Source of the DNA: Streptomyces filipinensis
GTDB taxonomy: Bacteria; Actinomycetota; Actinomycetes; Streptomycetales; Streptomycetaceae
Length of the DNA: 64,000 nucleotides
Direction of reading: 5' to 3'
NCBI RefSeq assembly: GCF_014649495.1
Contig: NZ_BMTD01000007.1
Span: 1 to 64,000 of the forward strand
The notes under the pieces are model-generated. The model had not been told where the DNA came from. It ran no database searches and was given only the letters and a program-made list of their open reading frames with translations. Positions 1-7,941 of the stretch are shown here, in pieces (the first letter of the stretch is position 1; every line of letters starts with the position of its first letter). The position numbers and the translations under genes are program-made.

Positions 1-535
1 AGATGATCGTGGTGATGAAGTTGACCGCGCCGAGGATGGTGCCGAAGCCGGAGAAGGCCAGACCCATGATCCACAGGTCGGAGCCGATGCCCGGGCTGCG
101 GACCGCGTCCGACAGCGGGGAGTAGGCGAACCAGCCGAAGTCGGCCGCACCCTCCGGGGTGAGGAAGCCGCCCACGGCGATGGTCGAGCCGAACAGGTAC
201 AGCCAGTAGGCGAACATGTTCAGCCGCGGGAACGCCACGTCGGGCGCGCCGATCTGCAGCGGCATGATCCAGTTCGCGAATCCGGCGAACAGCGGGGTGG
301 CGAACATCAGCAGCATCACGGTCCCGTGCATCGTGAACGCCTGGTTGAACTGCTCGTTCGAGATGATCTGCAGGCCCGGCCGGGCCAGCTCCGCACGCAT
401 CAGCAGCGCCAGCACACCACCGATCAGGAAGAACGCGAACGCGGTGACCAAGTAGAGCGTTCCGATCGTCTTGTGATCGGTGGTGGTGAGCCACCGCACG
501 GCCCGGATGCCTCTGATGTCTCTGATCCTCTTCAC
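1..535 (-). CDS. ctaD: Cytochrome c oxidase subunit I, N-terminal part (runs off left edge)
   Basis: The minus-strand frame reads WLTTTDHKTIGTLYLVTAFAF, then NEQFNQAFTMHGTVMLLMFA and FANWIMPLQIGAPDVAFPRL. This is the highly conserved N-terminal part of aa3-type cytochrome c oxidase subunit I, including helix I-II and the heme a ligand His region (FTMHGT). It catalyses O2 reduction coupled to proton pumping in the cytoplasmic membrane. Only about 178 residues are inside the window. The likely start is GTG at 535 (VKRIRDIRGIRAVRWL), with a second GTG at 499. The N-terminus is short compared with the usual Streptomyces CtaD, which carries about 30 residues before WLTTTDHK, so this may be a second, divergent ctaD copy rather than the main one. 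The gene is divergent from the ECF sigma factor at 642. Confidence 0.93.
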   Translation of the reverse strand, partial: MKRIRDIRGIRAVRWLTTTDHKTIGTLYLVTAFAFFLIGGVLALLMRAELARPGLQIISNEQFNQAFTMHGTVMLLMFATPLFAGFANWIMPLQIGAPDVAFPRLNMFAYWLYLFGSTIAVGGFLTPEGAADFGWFAYSPLSDAVRSPGIGSDLWIMGLAFSGFGTILGAVNFITTII

Positions 536-641
536 GCCCCGCCTGTGTCCGCGCCCGGCCCACCGGTCACACTCGGACGACGCGATGAGCATCACGGACG
601 AAGGGTGTGACGATCCGGGCCGTGCCGGACACGAACCGAAC

Positions 642-1325
642 ATGAGCAACGACGAGATCTTCGCCGCTGCCTATCGCGAGCACTACTGGGCGGTCAGCCG
701 CTATGTCGCGCGGCGACTGCCCGGACGGCCCGACGAGGTGGAGGAAGTGGTGGCGGAGGTGTTCACGGTCGCCTGGCGACGGCGGCGCGACCTGCCGGAC
801 GCGCCGCTGCCCTGGTTGTACGGGGTGGCCCGCAACTGCCTGGCGAACGCGGTACGCGGTTACGGCCGCAGGCGGCGGCTGGTGGACCGACTGGGCAACG
901 ACGAGGCCGCGCACGGCCGGCACATCATGGACAGCCCCGACACGGAGGGCCCCGGCGCCTGGGTGCACGAGGCGCTGGCCCGGCTGTCCCCGGCGGACCA
1001 GGAGGTGCTGCGCCTCGCGGCCTGGGAGGAACTGGGCACCGACGAGATCGCGGTCGCCCTGGGCTGCGGCACACGGGCGGCAGTCATGCGTCTGCACCGG
1101 GCCCGCAACCGCCTCCGGGCCCAGATCGACCGGATACGCCCCGCAACCGTGGCCGAGCCGCCCCCGGTCGAGCAGTCGCCGCCGGCCGACGGACGGCCCG
1201 ACCCCGGACACGCCGTGGCCACCGCCCGCGCGACGCCCGCCCGGGACCACGGTCACGGCCCGCGCCCACCCCACCCCGCCGGCGTCCGGGGCGCACACCT
1301 CAGCAAGGACCACCGACATGCCTGA
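642..1325 (+). CDS. ECF-type RNA polymerase sigma factor
   Basis: 227 residues. Region 2 (FAAAYREHYWAVSRYVARRL ... VEEVVAEVFTVAWRRR) and region 4 (LARLSPADQEVLRLAAWEEL, then DEIAVALGCGTRAAVMRLHR) have the typical order and spacing of sigma-70 family ECF factors. It directs RNA polymerase to an unknown regulon. The ATG at 642 begins MSNDEIFAAAY; the reading frame stays open further upstream but that part is not family-like. After region 4 there is a Pro/Gly/His-rich tail of about 60 residues that is not part of the usual domain. Its end overlaps the next gene by 8 nt (ATGCCTGA), so the membrane protein at 1318 is translationally coupled and is the likely regulatory partner. Confidence 0.93.
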   Translation: MSNDEIFAAAYREHYWAVSRYVARRLPGRPDEVEEVVAEVFTVAWRRRRDLPDAPLPWLYGVARNCLANAVRGYGRRRRLVDRLGNDEAAHGRHIMDSPDTEGPGAWVHEALARLSPADQEVLRLAAWEELGTDEIAVALGCGTRAAVMRLHRARNRLRAQIDRIRPATVAEPPPVEQSPPADGRPDPGHAVATARATPARDHGHGPRPPHPAGVRGAHLSKDHRHA

Positions 1326-2340
1326 CGAGCTCGAACTCCTGGGCCGCGCCGACCCGGTACCGGCCGACGGCCCCCACTTCGGCGACGGCCCCCTCGACCA
1401 CCGCGCCGAGCGGCATCTGCAGCGGCTGCTGCGCGGGGAGGGCCCCCGGCGCCGCGTCCGGCTGCTTCCGCGACCGCACGGCCGTACCCCCCGCGCCCGG
1501 CTGGTCTGGAGCATCGCCGCCACCGCCGTCGTCCTGGTGACCGTCCTCACCGCGCTGCTCGGTGGGGCGAGCACTCCGGCGGCCGTCGCCGCGCCGCGCC
1601 CACTGGCCGTCCGCGCCCACTCCACGCCCGTGTCCCTGCGGGACATGACGGCCCTGGCCGACGCGGCCGCGGCGGACGGCTCGCCGGACCTGCGCAAAGG
1701 GACGCACGTGCAGGTGTGGGCCCTCGGCATGAGCGACGACAAGCCGCCCGTCACGCTCCCCGAGGAACGCGTGGTGCGCTGGCGGGCGGACGCGAGCCAC
1801 ACCGAACTCGTCGTGGCGACCGACCCGCGCAGTCCGGGCCGCCCCGTCCTCACCGACGAGGGCGGTGAGCCCCGCCTCGTGGCGGAGGGCCATGTGCTGA
1901 GCCGGACCAGCTACCCGCCGAGCTGGAGCGACGCCCCGCCTGAGGCGCCCCCGCCGCACAGCGCGGATGCCCTGCGCGCCTACCTCACCGAAGTCGCCCG
2001 CCCCGGTGTCCACCGCGACCCGGCCGCGCTGAGCACCGCCGAACTCTTCGACGCCGTCGGGGAACTGCTCGACCACTGGACCCTCGGTGCCCGCGAGTCG
2101 GCCGCCCTCGTCCGGGTGTTCGCGCAGGCCCACGGGCTGCGCCCGGCCGGGCAGGTGACCGACCGGCTCGGCCGCCCCGGTCAGGCCTACGTGTACGACG
2201 CCGGCGCCGTCAGGCGCATGCTCGTCCTGGAACCGCGCACCGGCAGTGTCCTCGGGATGGAGGCCACCTTCCTCAGGAACGACCCCGAGTACGGCGTGAA
2301 GGCCGGGGACGTCATGGGATACAGCGCCTGGATGCGCTGA
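1318..2340 (+). CDS. CU044_5270-family membrane protein, likely sigma-factor partner
   Basis: 340 residues. A hydrophilic N-terminus of about 60 residues (cytosolic) is followed by one membrane segment (LVWSIAATAVVLVTVLTALL, about residues 62-82) and a large extracytoplasmic C-terminal domain with patterns such as ALADAAAADG and WALGMSDDKPP. This layout matches the CU044_5270 family, which in actinomycetes is usually encoded directly after an ECF sigma factor. The overlap with the sigma gene supports a role as membrane-bound regulator or sensor. There is no clear zinc-binding anti-sigma HxxxCxxC motif, so anti-sigma activity is inferred from context only. It ends immediately before the convergent stop of folD. 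Confidence 0.8.
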   Translation: MPDELELLGRADPVPADGPHFGDGPLDHRAERHLQRLLRGEGPRRRVRLLPRPHGRTPRARLVWSIAATAVVLVTVLTALLGGASTPAAVAAPRPLAVRAHSTPVSLRDMTALADAAAADGSPDLRKGTHVQVWALGMSDDKPPVTLPEERVVRWRADASHTELVVATDPRSPGRPVLTDEGGEPRLVAEGHVLSRTSYPPSWSDAPPEAPPPHSADALRAYLTEVARPGVHRDPAALSTAELFDAVGELLDHWTLGARESAALVRVFAQAHGLRPAGQVTDRLGRPGQAYVYDAGAVRRMLVLEPRTGSVLGMEATFLRNDPEYGVKAGDVMGYSAWMR

Positions 2341-3189
2341 TCACGCCCCGAGCTGCCGGGCGGCGGCCTCGACGGTCTGCTCCAGCAGCGTGGCGATCGT
2401 CATGGGGCCGACACCGCCCGGCACGGGCGTGATCAGCGAGGCCCGCTCCACGGCGGAGTCGAAGTCGACGTCGCCGACGTTGCCCGGGTTGTAGCCGGCG
2501 TCGATCACGACCGCCCCGGGCTTGATGTCCTGCCCGCGGATCAGCCGGGGCCGGCCCACCGCGGCGACCACGATGTCCGCCTCGCGGACCGCCGCCGACA
2601 GGTCCGCCGTCCGGGAGTGGCAGTACGTCACGGTCGCGTCCCGGGCCAGCAGCAGCATCCCCACCGGCTTGCCGAGGATCGCGCTGCGGCCCACGACCAC
2701 CGCCCGCTTCCCGGCGGGGTCGACGCCGTACTCGTCCAGCAGCCGCACGATGCCGCCGGGCGTGCAGGAGACGAAGCCCGGCAGACCGAAGCTCATCGTG
2801 GCGAACGAGGCGAACGTGACACCGTCGACGTCCTTGTGCGGCGCGATCGCCTCGAACGCGGCCCGCTCGTCGATGTGCGCGCCGACCGGGTGCTGGAGCA
2901 GGATGCCGTGGACGGCCGGGTCACTCGACAACTCCCTCAGTGCGCCGACGAGTTCACCGGTCGTGGTGGTGGCGGGAAGGGCCACGTGCCGGGACTCGAT
3001 CCCGGCCTTGCGGCAGCGGCTCTGCTTCATGCGGACGTAGGTCACGGACGCCGGGTCCTCGCCGACGAGCACCGTGGCGAGACAGGGCGCGGCGCCGGTC
3101 CGCGCGGTGAGGTCGGCGGCCTTCTTCGCGGTGTCCTCGACGACACGGCGGGCGAGCGCGGTACCGTCCATGAGACGGGCCTGGGTCAT
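2341..3189 (-). CDS. folD: Bifunctional methylenetetrahydrofolate dehydrogenase / cyclohydrolase FolD
   Basis: 282 residues, normal length for FolD. Conserved blocks are visible: TYVRMKQSRCRKAGI carries the catalytic Tyr and Lys region, GILLQHPVGAHID and the substrate site HKDVDGVTFAS. The Rossmann signature is VVGRSAILGKPVGMLLL, with CHSRTADL and the C-terminal VPGGVGPMT. It interconverts 5,10-methylene-THF and 10-formyl-THF in the cytosol, supplying one-carbon units for purine synthesis. The ATG at 3189 is preceded by AGGAG at suitable distance. The 5' leader folds as a ZTP riboswitch (3222-3290), so the gene is likely induced when 10-formyl-THF is short. Confidence 0.96.
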   Translation of the reverse strand: MTQARLMDGTALARRVVEDTAKKAADLTARTGAAPCLATVLVGEDPASVTYVRMKQSRCRKAGIESRHVALPATTTTGELVGALRELSSDPAVHGILLQHPVGAHIDERAAFEAIAPHKDVDGVTFASFATMSFGLPGFVSCTPGGIVRLLDEYGVDPAGKRAVVVGRSAILGKPVGMLLLARDATVTYCHSRTADLSAAVREADIVVAAVGRPRLIRGQDIKPGAVVIDAGYNPGNVGDVDFDSAVERASLITPVPGGVGPMTIATLLEQTVEAAARQLGA

Positions 3190-3221
3190 GCTGCACACTC
3201 CTGAGCTGGATCGACTCTCTC

Positions 3222-3290
3222 GCCCAGGCGCGCGGCATCCACCACGGACCGCTCCCCGGTGGTACTCCACCTCAGCGCCAGTCACGGCCC
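3222..3290 (-). promoter_or_regulatory. ZTP (pfl) riboswitch in the folD leader
   Basis: Read on the minus strand, the leader contains GGGCCGTGACTGGCG, then a hairpin GGTGG-agta-CCACC, directly followed by CGGGGAGCGGTCC, and later CGCCTGGGC. These are the invariant blocks of the ZTP/pfl riboswitch in the right order: P1 strands GGGCCG/CGGTCC can pair, the internal hairpin is 5 bp, and the terminal CGCCUGGGC is the pseudoknot and ligand pocket element. ZTP (AICAR triphosphate) signals 10-formyl-THF deficiency and folD is a classic target. About 32 nt separate the aptamer from the ATG, which includes the SD, so control of translation initiation is likely. Confidence 0.92.
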
Positions 3291-3296
3291 GCGTAC

Positions 3297-3302
3297 AGCC
3301 TA
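3297..3302 (-). promoter_or_regulatory. Putative -10 element of folD
   Basis: TAGGCT on the minus strand fits the Streptomyces TANNNT -10 pattern and lies about 7 nt upstream of the first riboswitch strand, so the transcript would begin right at P1. No clear -35 hexamer is visible. Confidence 0.5.
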
Positions 3303-3422
3303 ACCGAGCACACCCGGGCGGCCGGTCGGGGAGACCGTGGCCGATCGCGCGTGGGCACGCGCACGGCACGGCCGCCGGGCGCGGGCCCGGGGCGTCCGCC
3401 CCAGGGCCGCGCGGGCCGAGAA

Positions 3423-3453
3423 GGTCCAGGTCGGCCGGGAGGTGACCTGGACC
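3423..3453 (-). terminator. Hairpin terminator after the NTF2-like gene
   Basis: Perfect 10-bp inverted repeat GGTCCAGGTC / GACCTGGACC with an 11-nt loop, about 45 nt past the stop of the gene at 3497. It has no T-run, which is usual in high-GC actinomycetes. Confidence 0.6.
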
Positions 3454-3496
3454 CTGGCGTCCTTCCGGCACCTGCCATGCCGGTGTGTGCGTGCGT

Positions 3497-3862
3497 CTAC
3501 TCGTCCCAGGCCTGGATGATCAGCTGGCTGGTGATCTTGCCGTCCCGCAGGGTGACCATCGACTCGGCGAGGACACGGGTGCCGTCCCCGTACTGACAGG
3601 ACTCGGTGAACGCGGCGTGGTCGCCCTGTACGACGCACGCGTCCAGCTTGTGCGTCATGTCGCGGCGGTAGATGTCGTCCAGCAACTCGGCGATCTGGCC
3701 CCGGCCGCGCAGGACGGTGGGGTGGCTGGGCTGGTGGTTGTGGTCGACGATGCGGATCTCCGCGTCGTCGGCGTAGAGCGACAGAAGGGAGTTCCCGGTG
3801 TTCCCTTCTATGCCCCGGCGCAACGTCTCGGTGTCGAAGGCGGAACCCCGTGCGGTGCCCAT
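3497..3862 (-). CDS. NTF2-like (SnoaL/SgcJ-type fold) nuclear-transport-factor family protein
   Basis: 121 residues with the small NTF2-like cone fold pattern: IEGNTGNSLLSLYADDAEIR at the start, HPTVLRGRGQIAELLDDIYR in the middle and VTLRDGKITSQLIIQAWDE at the end. The alternation of DA-EI and DGKI strands is typical of polyketide-cyclase-like or ketosteroid-isomerase-like proteins. The precise ligand or reaction cannot be read from sequence. Start ATG 3862 has a near-perfect SD (AAGGAGGTCACC). It is monocistronic with its own hairpin terminator. A role in stress response or as a carrier is possible but unproven. Confidence 0.8.
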   Translation of the reverse strand: MGTARGSAFDTETLRRGIEGNTGNSLLSLYADDAEIRIVDHNHQPSHPTVLRGRGQIAELLDDIYRRDMTHKLDACVVQGDHAAFTESCQYGDGTRVLAESMVTLRDGKITSQLIIQAWDE

Positions 3863-4125
3863 GGTGACCTCCTTCGGGCGCCCGCGGCCCGGCGGGGGCG
3901 GACCGGGCGGACCCCCACTCTTAGAGGCTCCTCCGGCCCGGCGGCCTCGGCAAGCGCAGACAACCGGCCGGCAAGCGCAGCCGCACGGCCCCACGAACCG
4001 GTACGCGGGCCGCCCACCCCCGGTCCCGCCGCCCGGCCACGGGCCTCGCGGCGGGCGCCCGGCCGTGCCCGGCCCCGGGCCCCGCCCCGTCACGCTCCTC
4101 GCGGCGGGCGCCCCCTCCCGCCCCG

Positions 4126-4899
4126 TCATGGGCCTTGCGCCCCGCCGTTCGGCCCCGACCGCAGCAGTGCCCAGTCCCGGGAGAGCACGAAGGCCGCGGC
4201 CGGACCGCCCGGGAGACAGTCCGGGAGCTGCCGCGTGAGCCCGTCCCCGGGGCCCAGCTCCAGCCAGGTGCGGACCCCCTCGCGGTGCAGCAGGCCCGCG
4301 GCCTCGGCGAAGCGCAGCGGTGCGCGCCGCACCCAGAACTCCGGCTCGGCGGTCTCGGCGCCCACCGGGCGGGTCGTGACGTCGCAGAGCAGGGGGAGGC
4401 GCGGCGCACGCGGATGGAGGGTGGCGAGGGTACGGCCGTAGGCGTCGAGGATGCCGTCCGGGCGCGCGGAGCTCGGCCCCGCTGCCGGCGGGCCGCCCAG
4501 GAGGCGGGCCAGGGTGCCGACCGCGTGACAGGCCTCCGCAAGGGAGAACACACCCGCGGCGTACGCGGCGGCCATCCGCCCGGACGCCTGCCCGAACACC
4601 ATGTCCGGCCGGACTCCCCAGCTGTGCAGCAGCCGGTACTGCGCCACCTGGAGCGCGAAGACCGCCGGCCCGGCGAACGACTCCCGGTCCAGCAGCGCGG
4701 CCGTGCGTGTGCCGTCGTCCGCGGACATCACGCGTTCCAGCGGGAGTTCCAGATACGGATCGAGGCGCGCGCAGATGTCGTCCAGCGCGTCGGCGAACAC
4801 CGGGAAGGAATCCCGGAGTTCACGACTCTTTCCGAGCCGGGGCGCGGCGCCGGCCGAGAACAGGAATGCGGTGCGTCCGGTACGGCCGTCGACAGGCAT
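4126..4899 (-). CDS. Stand-alone acyltransferase-fold protein lacking the canonical nucleophile motif
   Basis: 257 residues resembling the acyltransferase (FabD/PKS-AT) fold. It begins TGRTAFLFSAGAAPRLGKSR, in the place where active enzymes have FLFxGQGSQ. It continues with FPVFADALDDICARLDPYL, FALQVAQYRLLHSWGVRPDM and ends with a VRTWLELGPGDGLTRQL block, equivalent to the FLEVGPGxxL element. The nucleophile elbow, normally GHSxGE, reads GQASGR, so the His is replaced and the Ser is displaced by one position. The GQG oxyanion motif is also lost. No PKS or ACP gene is nearby. It may be a pseudoenzyme or bind acyl-carriers without transfer. Start ATG 4899 (MPVDGRTG) is preceded by GGGGG; an upstream ATG at 4932 is also possible. 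Confidence 0.75.
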   Translation of the reverse strand: MPVDGRTGRTAFLFSAGAAPRLGKSRELRDSFPVFADALDDICARLDPYLELPLERVMSADDGTRTAALLDRESFAGPAVFALQVAQYRLLHSWGVRPDMVFGQASGRMAAAYAAGVFSLAEACHAVGTLARLLGGPPAAGPSSARPDGILDAYGRTLATLHPRAPRLPLLCDVTTRPVGAETAEPEFWVRRAPLRFAEAAGLLHREGVRTWLELGPGDGLTRQLPDCLPGGPAAAFVLSRDWALLRSGPNGGAQGP

Positions 4900-5175
4900 G
4901 CCCCCATTGAGGCACGCCCGGGTCCGGCGCACACACCAGGCGAACTCCCGCAGCCTGCAAAAAGATTGTCATCATAGAATGACGTTTTTTGGTCACATTC
5001 TTAAGTGATTCGAAAGTGTCGGTAAGGACGCGGTCGCCGCGCCGGGGCCGCGGGGCCGAGAACTCCGGTCCCGCCGGAGGCCGGAAAGATCCACGATCAT
5101 CGTCGTGGTCCGTCCCGCTCCCTGTCGGTCGCGCGTAGGGTCGGCGGAGAAGGCAAACGAGGAAGGGGCCAGACC
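4900..5175. promoter_or_regulatory. Divergent promoter region with locally low GC
   Basis: This intergenic stretch serves the acyltransferase-like gene (leftward) and the mycothiol dehydrogenase operon (rightward). Positions 4955-5020 are visibly AT-rich against the genome average and contain small inverted repeats GTCAT-N6-ATGAC (4969-4984) and TCAC-N8-GTGA (4993-5008). A putative -10 TAGGGT for the rightward operon lies at 5136-5141, with an SD (GAGGAAGGGG) before ATG 5176. Confidence 0.45.
5091..5108. promoter_or_regulatory. 18-bp inverted repeat, possible operator of the mycothiol dehydrogenase operon
   Basis: CCACGA-N6-TCGTGG is a perfect 6+6 palindrome about 28 bp upstream of the putative -10 TAGGGT, that is, around the -35/-50 zone, suitable for a dimeric regulator. 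The regulator is not identifiable. Confidence 0.4.
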
Positions 5176-6264
5176 ATGGCGCAGGAAGTACGCGGCGTGA
5201 TCGCACCGGGGAAGGACGAGCCCGTACGGGTCGAGACGATCGTGGTACCGGATCCGGGCCCCGGCGAGGCCGTGGTGCGCGTCCAGGCCTGCGGTGTCTG
5301 CCATACCGACCTGCACTACAAGCAGGGCGGCATCTCCGACGACTTCCCCTTCCTGCTCGGTCACGAGGCCGCCGGTGTCGTGGAGTCGGTCGGCGAGGGG
5401 GTGACCGGTGTGGCACCCGGTGACTTCGTCATCCTCAACTGGCGTGCCGTGTGCGGGAACTGTCGGGCCTGTCTGCGCGGCCGCCCCTGGTACTGCTTCG
5501 ACACGCACAACGCGAAGCAGAAGATGACCCTCGCCGCCACCGGGCGGGAACTGTCCCCGGCCCTCGGCATCGGCGCGTTCGCCGAGAAGACCCTCGTCGC
5601 CGCCGGCCAGTGCACCAAGGTCGACCCGTCCGTCTCCCCGGCGGTCGCCGGCCTGCTCGGCTGCGGCGTCATGGCCGGTATCGGCGCGGCGATCAACACG
5701 GGCGGCGTCGGCCGGGGCGACTCCGTCGCGGTCATCGGGTGCGGCGGCGTCGGCGACGCGGCCGTCGCCGGATCGGAACTCGCCGGCGCGGCGAAGATCA
5801 TCGCCGTGGACATCGACGACCGCAAGCTGGACAAGGCCCGCACCCTGGGCGCCACCCACACCGTCAACGCCGCCACGACCGACCCGGTCGAGGCGATCCG
5901 CGAACTGACCGGGGGCTTCGGTGCCGACGTCGTCATCGAGGCCGTCGGCCGCCCCGAGACCTACCGGCAGGCCTTCTACGCCCGCGACCTCGCCGGCACG
6001 GTCGTCCTCGTCGGTGTCCCCACCCCCGAGATGAAGCTCGAACTGCCCCTGCTGGACGTCTTCGGCCGCGGTGGCGCACTGAAGTCCTCCTGGTACGGCG
6101 ACTGCCTGCCCTCCCGCGACTTCCCCCTGCTGATCGACCTGCACCTGCAGGGGCGGCTGCCGCTCGACGCGTTCGTCACCGAGACCATCCAACTGGACGA
6201 GGTGGAGAAGGCGTTCGAGCGGATGCACCACGGCGACGTGCTGCGTTCGGTGGTGGAGTTCTGA
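5176..6264 (+). CDS. mscR: S-(hydroxymethyl)mycothiol dehydrogenase (zinc-dependent alcohol dehydrogenase family)
   Basis: 362 residues, a class III-type medium-chain dehydrogenase. The catalytic zinc ligands appear in ACGVCHTDLHYKQGG and LLGHEAAGVVESVG, the structural zinc in the CxxCxxC...C block CGNCRACLRGRPWYC, and the NAD-binding Rossmann motif in AVIGCGGVGDAAV. The NWRAVCGNC and DTHNAKQKMT segments are typical of the mycothiol-dependent formaldehyde dehydrogenase subfamily, which oxidises S-hydroxymethylmycothiol to S-formylmycothiol in the cytosol during formaldehyde detoxification (it also handles nitrosomycothiol). It overlaps the next gene (TGATG), a hydrolase suited to release formate, so the two act as a pathway. 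Confidence 0.92.
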   Translation: MAQEVRGVIAPGKDEPVRVETIVVPDPGPGEAVVRVQACGVCHTDLHYKQGGISDDFPFLLGHEAAGVVESVGEGVTGVAPGDFVILNWRAVCGNCRACLRGRPWYCFDTHNAKQKMTLAATGRELSPALGIGAFAEKTLVAAGQCTKVDPSVSPAVAGLLGCGVMAGIGAAINTGGVGRGDSVAVIGCGGVGDAAVAGSELAGAAKIIAVDIDDRKLDKARTLGATHTVNAATTDPVEAIRELTGGFGADVVIEAVGRPETYRQAFYARDLAGTVVLVGVPTPEMKLELPLLDVFGRGGALKSSWYGDCLPSRDFPLLIDLHLQGRLPLDAFVTETIQLDEVEKAFERMHHGDVLRSVVEF

Positions 6265-6893
6265 TGACCGTACGCATCGAACGCCTCGTCACCTCAGGGC
6301 AGTTCACCCTCGACGGCGGCACCTGGGACGTCGAGAACAACGTGTGGATCGTCGGTGACGAGCGGGAGGTGGTCGTCATCGACGCCGCCCACGACGCCGA
6401 GGCCATCGCCCGCGCCGTCGACGACCGGCACCTGATCGCCATCGTGTGCACCCACGCCCACAACGACCACGTCAACGCCGCACCGGCACTCGCCGACCTC
6501 ACCGGCGCCACCATCTGGCTGCACCCCGACGACCTGCCGCTGTGGAAGCAGACCCACCCCGACCGCGACCCCGACCGGCACCTGCTCGACGGCCAGGTCA
6601 TCGAGGCCGCCGGCGCCGACCTGACCGTGCTCCACACCCCCGGCCACGCCCCCGGCGCCGTGTGCCTGTACGAGCCCGGGCTCGGCACCGTCTTCACCGG
6701 GGACACCCTCTTCCAGGGCGGCCCGGGCGCCACCGGACGCTCCTACTCCCACTTCCCGACGATCATCGACTCCATCCGCGACCGGCTTCTCACCCTCCCC
6801 CCGGAGACCAAGGTCCTCCCCGGTCACGGCGACGCCACCACCATCGGCGCCGAGGCACCTCACCTGGAGGAGTGGATCAGGCGCGGACACTGA
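6264..6893 (+). CDS. Metallo-beta-lactamase-fold hydrolase, likely acting on S-formylmycothiol
   Basis: 209 residues with the glyoxalase II-like MBL fold. The metal motif THAHNDHVNA is HxHxDH, followed by the HTPGHAPGAVCLY His, the TGDTLF Asp and the terminal PGHGDATTIG His. These bind two metal ions and activate water for thioester hydrolysis. The start overlaps the stop of the mycothiol dehydrogenase by one base, giving translational coupling. In actinomycetes this pair is conserved, and the hydrolase is thought to release formate and free mycothiol; that substrate is inferred from context. Confidence 0.88.
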   Translation: MTVRIERLVTSGQFTLDGGTWDVENNVWIVGDEREVVVIDAAHDAEAIARAVDDRHLIAIVCTHAHNDHVNAAPALADLTGATIWLHPDDLPLWKQTHPDRDPDRHLLDGQVIEAAGADLTVLHTPGHAPGAVCLYEPGLGTVFTGDTLFQGGPGATGRSYSHFPTIIDSIRDRLLTLPPETKVLPGHGDATTIGAEAPHLEEWIRRGH

Positions 6894-6981
6894 GGAACTC
6901 CCCGGCAATCCCGACAGGAGATGTCCGGCTTTCCCGCGACAGTGGACGGCGACAGCAGCCGTGGCGCACGGGAGGCCGGAC

Positions 6982-7896
6982 ATGTCAGGACCGCTCAAGG
7001 ACAAGGTGGCACTGGTCGCGGGGGCGACCCGGGGCGCCGGACGCGGCATCGCCGTGCAACTGGGCGCGGCCGGCGCCACCGTCTACGTCACCGGCCGCAG
7101 CACCCGCGAACGGCGCTCGGAGTACGACCGCCCCGAGACCGTCGAGGACACCGCCGACCTCGTCACCGCGGCCGGCGGGCACGGCATCGCCGTACCGGCC
7201 GACCACCTGGACCAGGACGCCGTACGCGCCCTCGTGGACCGCATCGACGGCGAACAGGGCCGCCTGGACGTCCTCGTCAACGACATCTGGGGCGGCGAGA
7301 AACTCTTCGAGTGGAACACCCCCGTCTGGGAGCACGACCTGGACAACGGACTCAGACTGCTCCGGCTCGCCGTCGAGACACACGCCGTCACCAGCCACTT
7401 CGCGCTGCCGCTCCTGCTGCGCCGGCCCGGCGGTCTGGTCGTGGAGGTCACCGACGGCACCGCCGAGTACAACCGCGACACCTACCGCGTGAACTTCTTC
7501 TACGACCTCGCCAAGGCCTCCGTGCTGCGCATGGCCTTCGCCCTCGGCCACGAACTCGGCCCGCGCGGCGCCACCGCCGTCGCCCTCACGCCGGGCTGGC
7601 TGCGCTCGGAGCTGATGCTCGACGCGTACGGCGTCCGCGAGGACAACTGGCGTGACGCCCTCGCCCGCGAACCGCACTTCGCGATCTCCGAGACCCCGCA
7701 CTTCACCGGCCGTGCCGTCGCCGCTCTCGCCGCCGACCCCGACGTGGCCCGCTTCAACGGGCAGTCCCTGTCCAGTGGCGGACTCGCCGGGGTGTACGGC
7801 TTCACCGACCTCGACGGCAGCCGCCCCGACGCCTGGCGGTACCTGGTCGAGGTCCAGGACGCGGGCAAGCCGGCGGACGTCACCGGATACCGCTGA
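6982..7896 (+). CDS. SDR-family NAD(P)-dependent oxidoreductase
   Basis: 304 residues. The nucleotide-binding motif is VALVAGATRGAGRGIAVQL (TGxxxGxG variant AGATRGAG), and RLDVLVNDIWGG stands in the place of the NNAG motif. The catalytic Tyr/Lys pair appears in NFFYDLAKASVLRMAFALG (YxxxK). Length, the long C-terminal tail (NGQSLSSGGLAGVYGFTDLD) and FTGRAVAALAADPDV match a subfamily of extended classical SDRs found in actinomycetes and plants. The substrate is unknown. Start ATG 6982 follows GGGAGG; an upstream GTG at 6961 is in frame but less likely. It may be co-transcribed with the mycothiol genes, 88 bp away. Confidence 0.88.
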   Translation: MSGPLKDKVALVAGATRGAGRGIAVQLGAAGATVYVTGRSTRERRSEYDRPETVEDTADLVTAAGGHGIAVPADHLDQDAVRALVDRIDGEQGRLDVLVNDIWGGEKLFEWNTPVWEHDLDNGLRLLRLAVETHAVTSHFALPLLLRRPGGLVVEVTDGTAEYNRDTYRVNFFYDLAKASVLRMAFALGHELGPRGATAVALTPGWLRSELMLDAYGVREDNWRDALAREPHFAISETPHFTGRAVAALAADPDVARFNGQSLSSGGLAGVYGFTDLDGSRPDAWRYLVEVQDAGKPADVTGYR

Positions 7897-7941
7897 GAGG
7901 ACGCCCGAGGGCCCGTGCGGGCACTCCCACGGCCGATCAGC

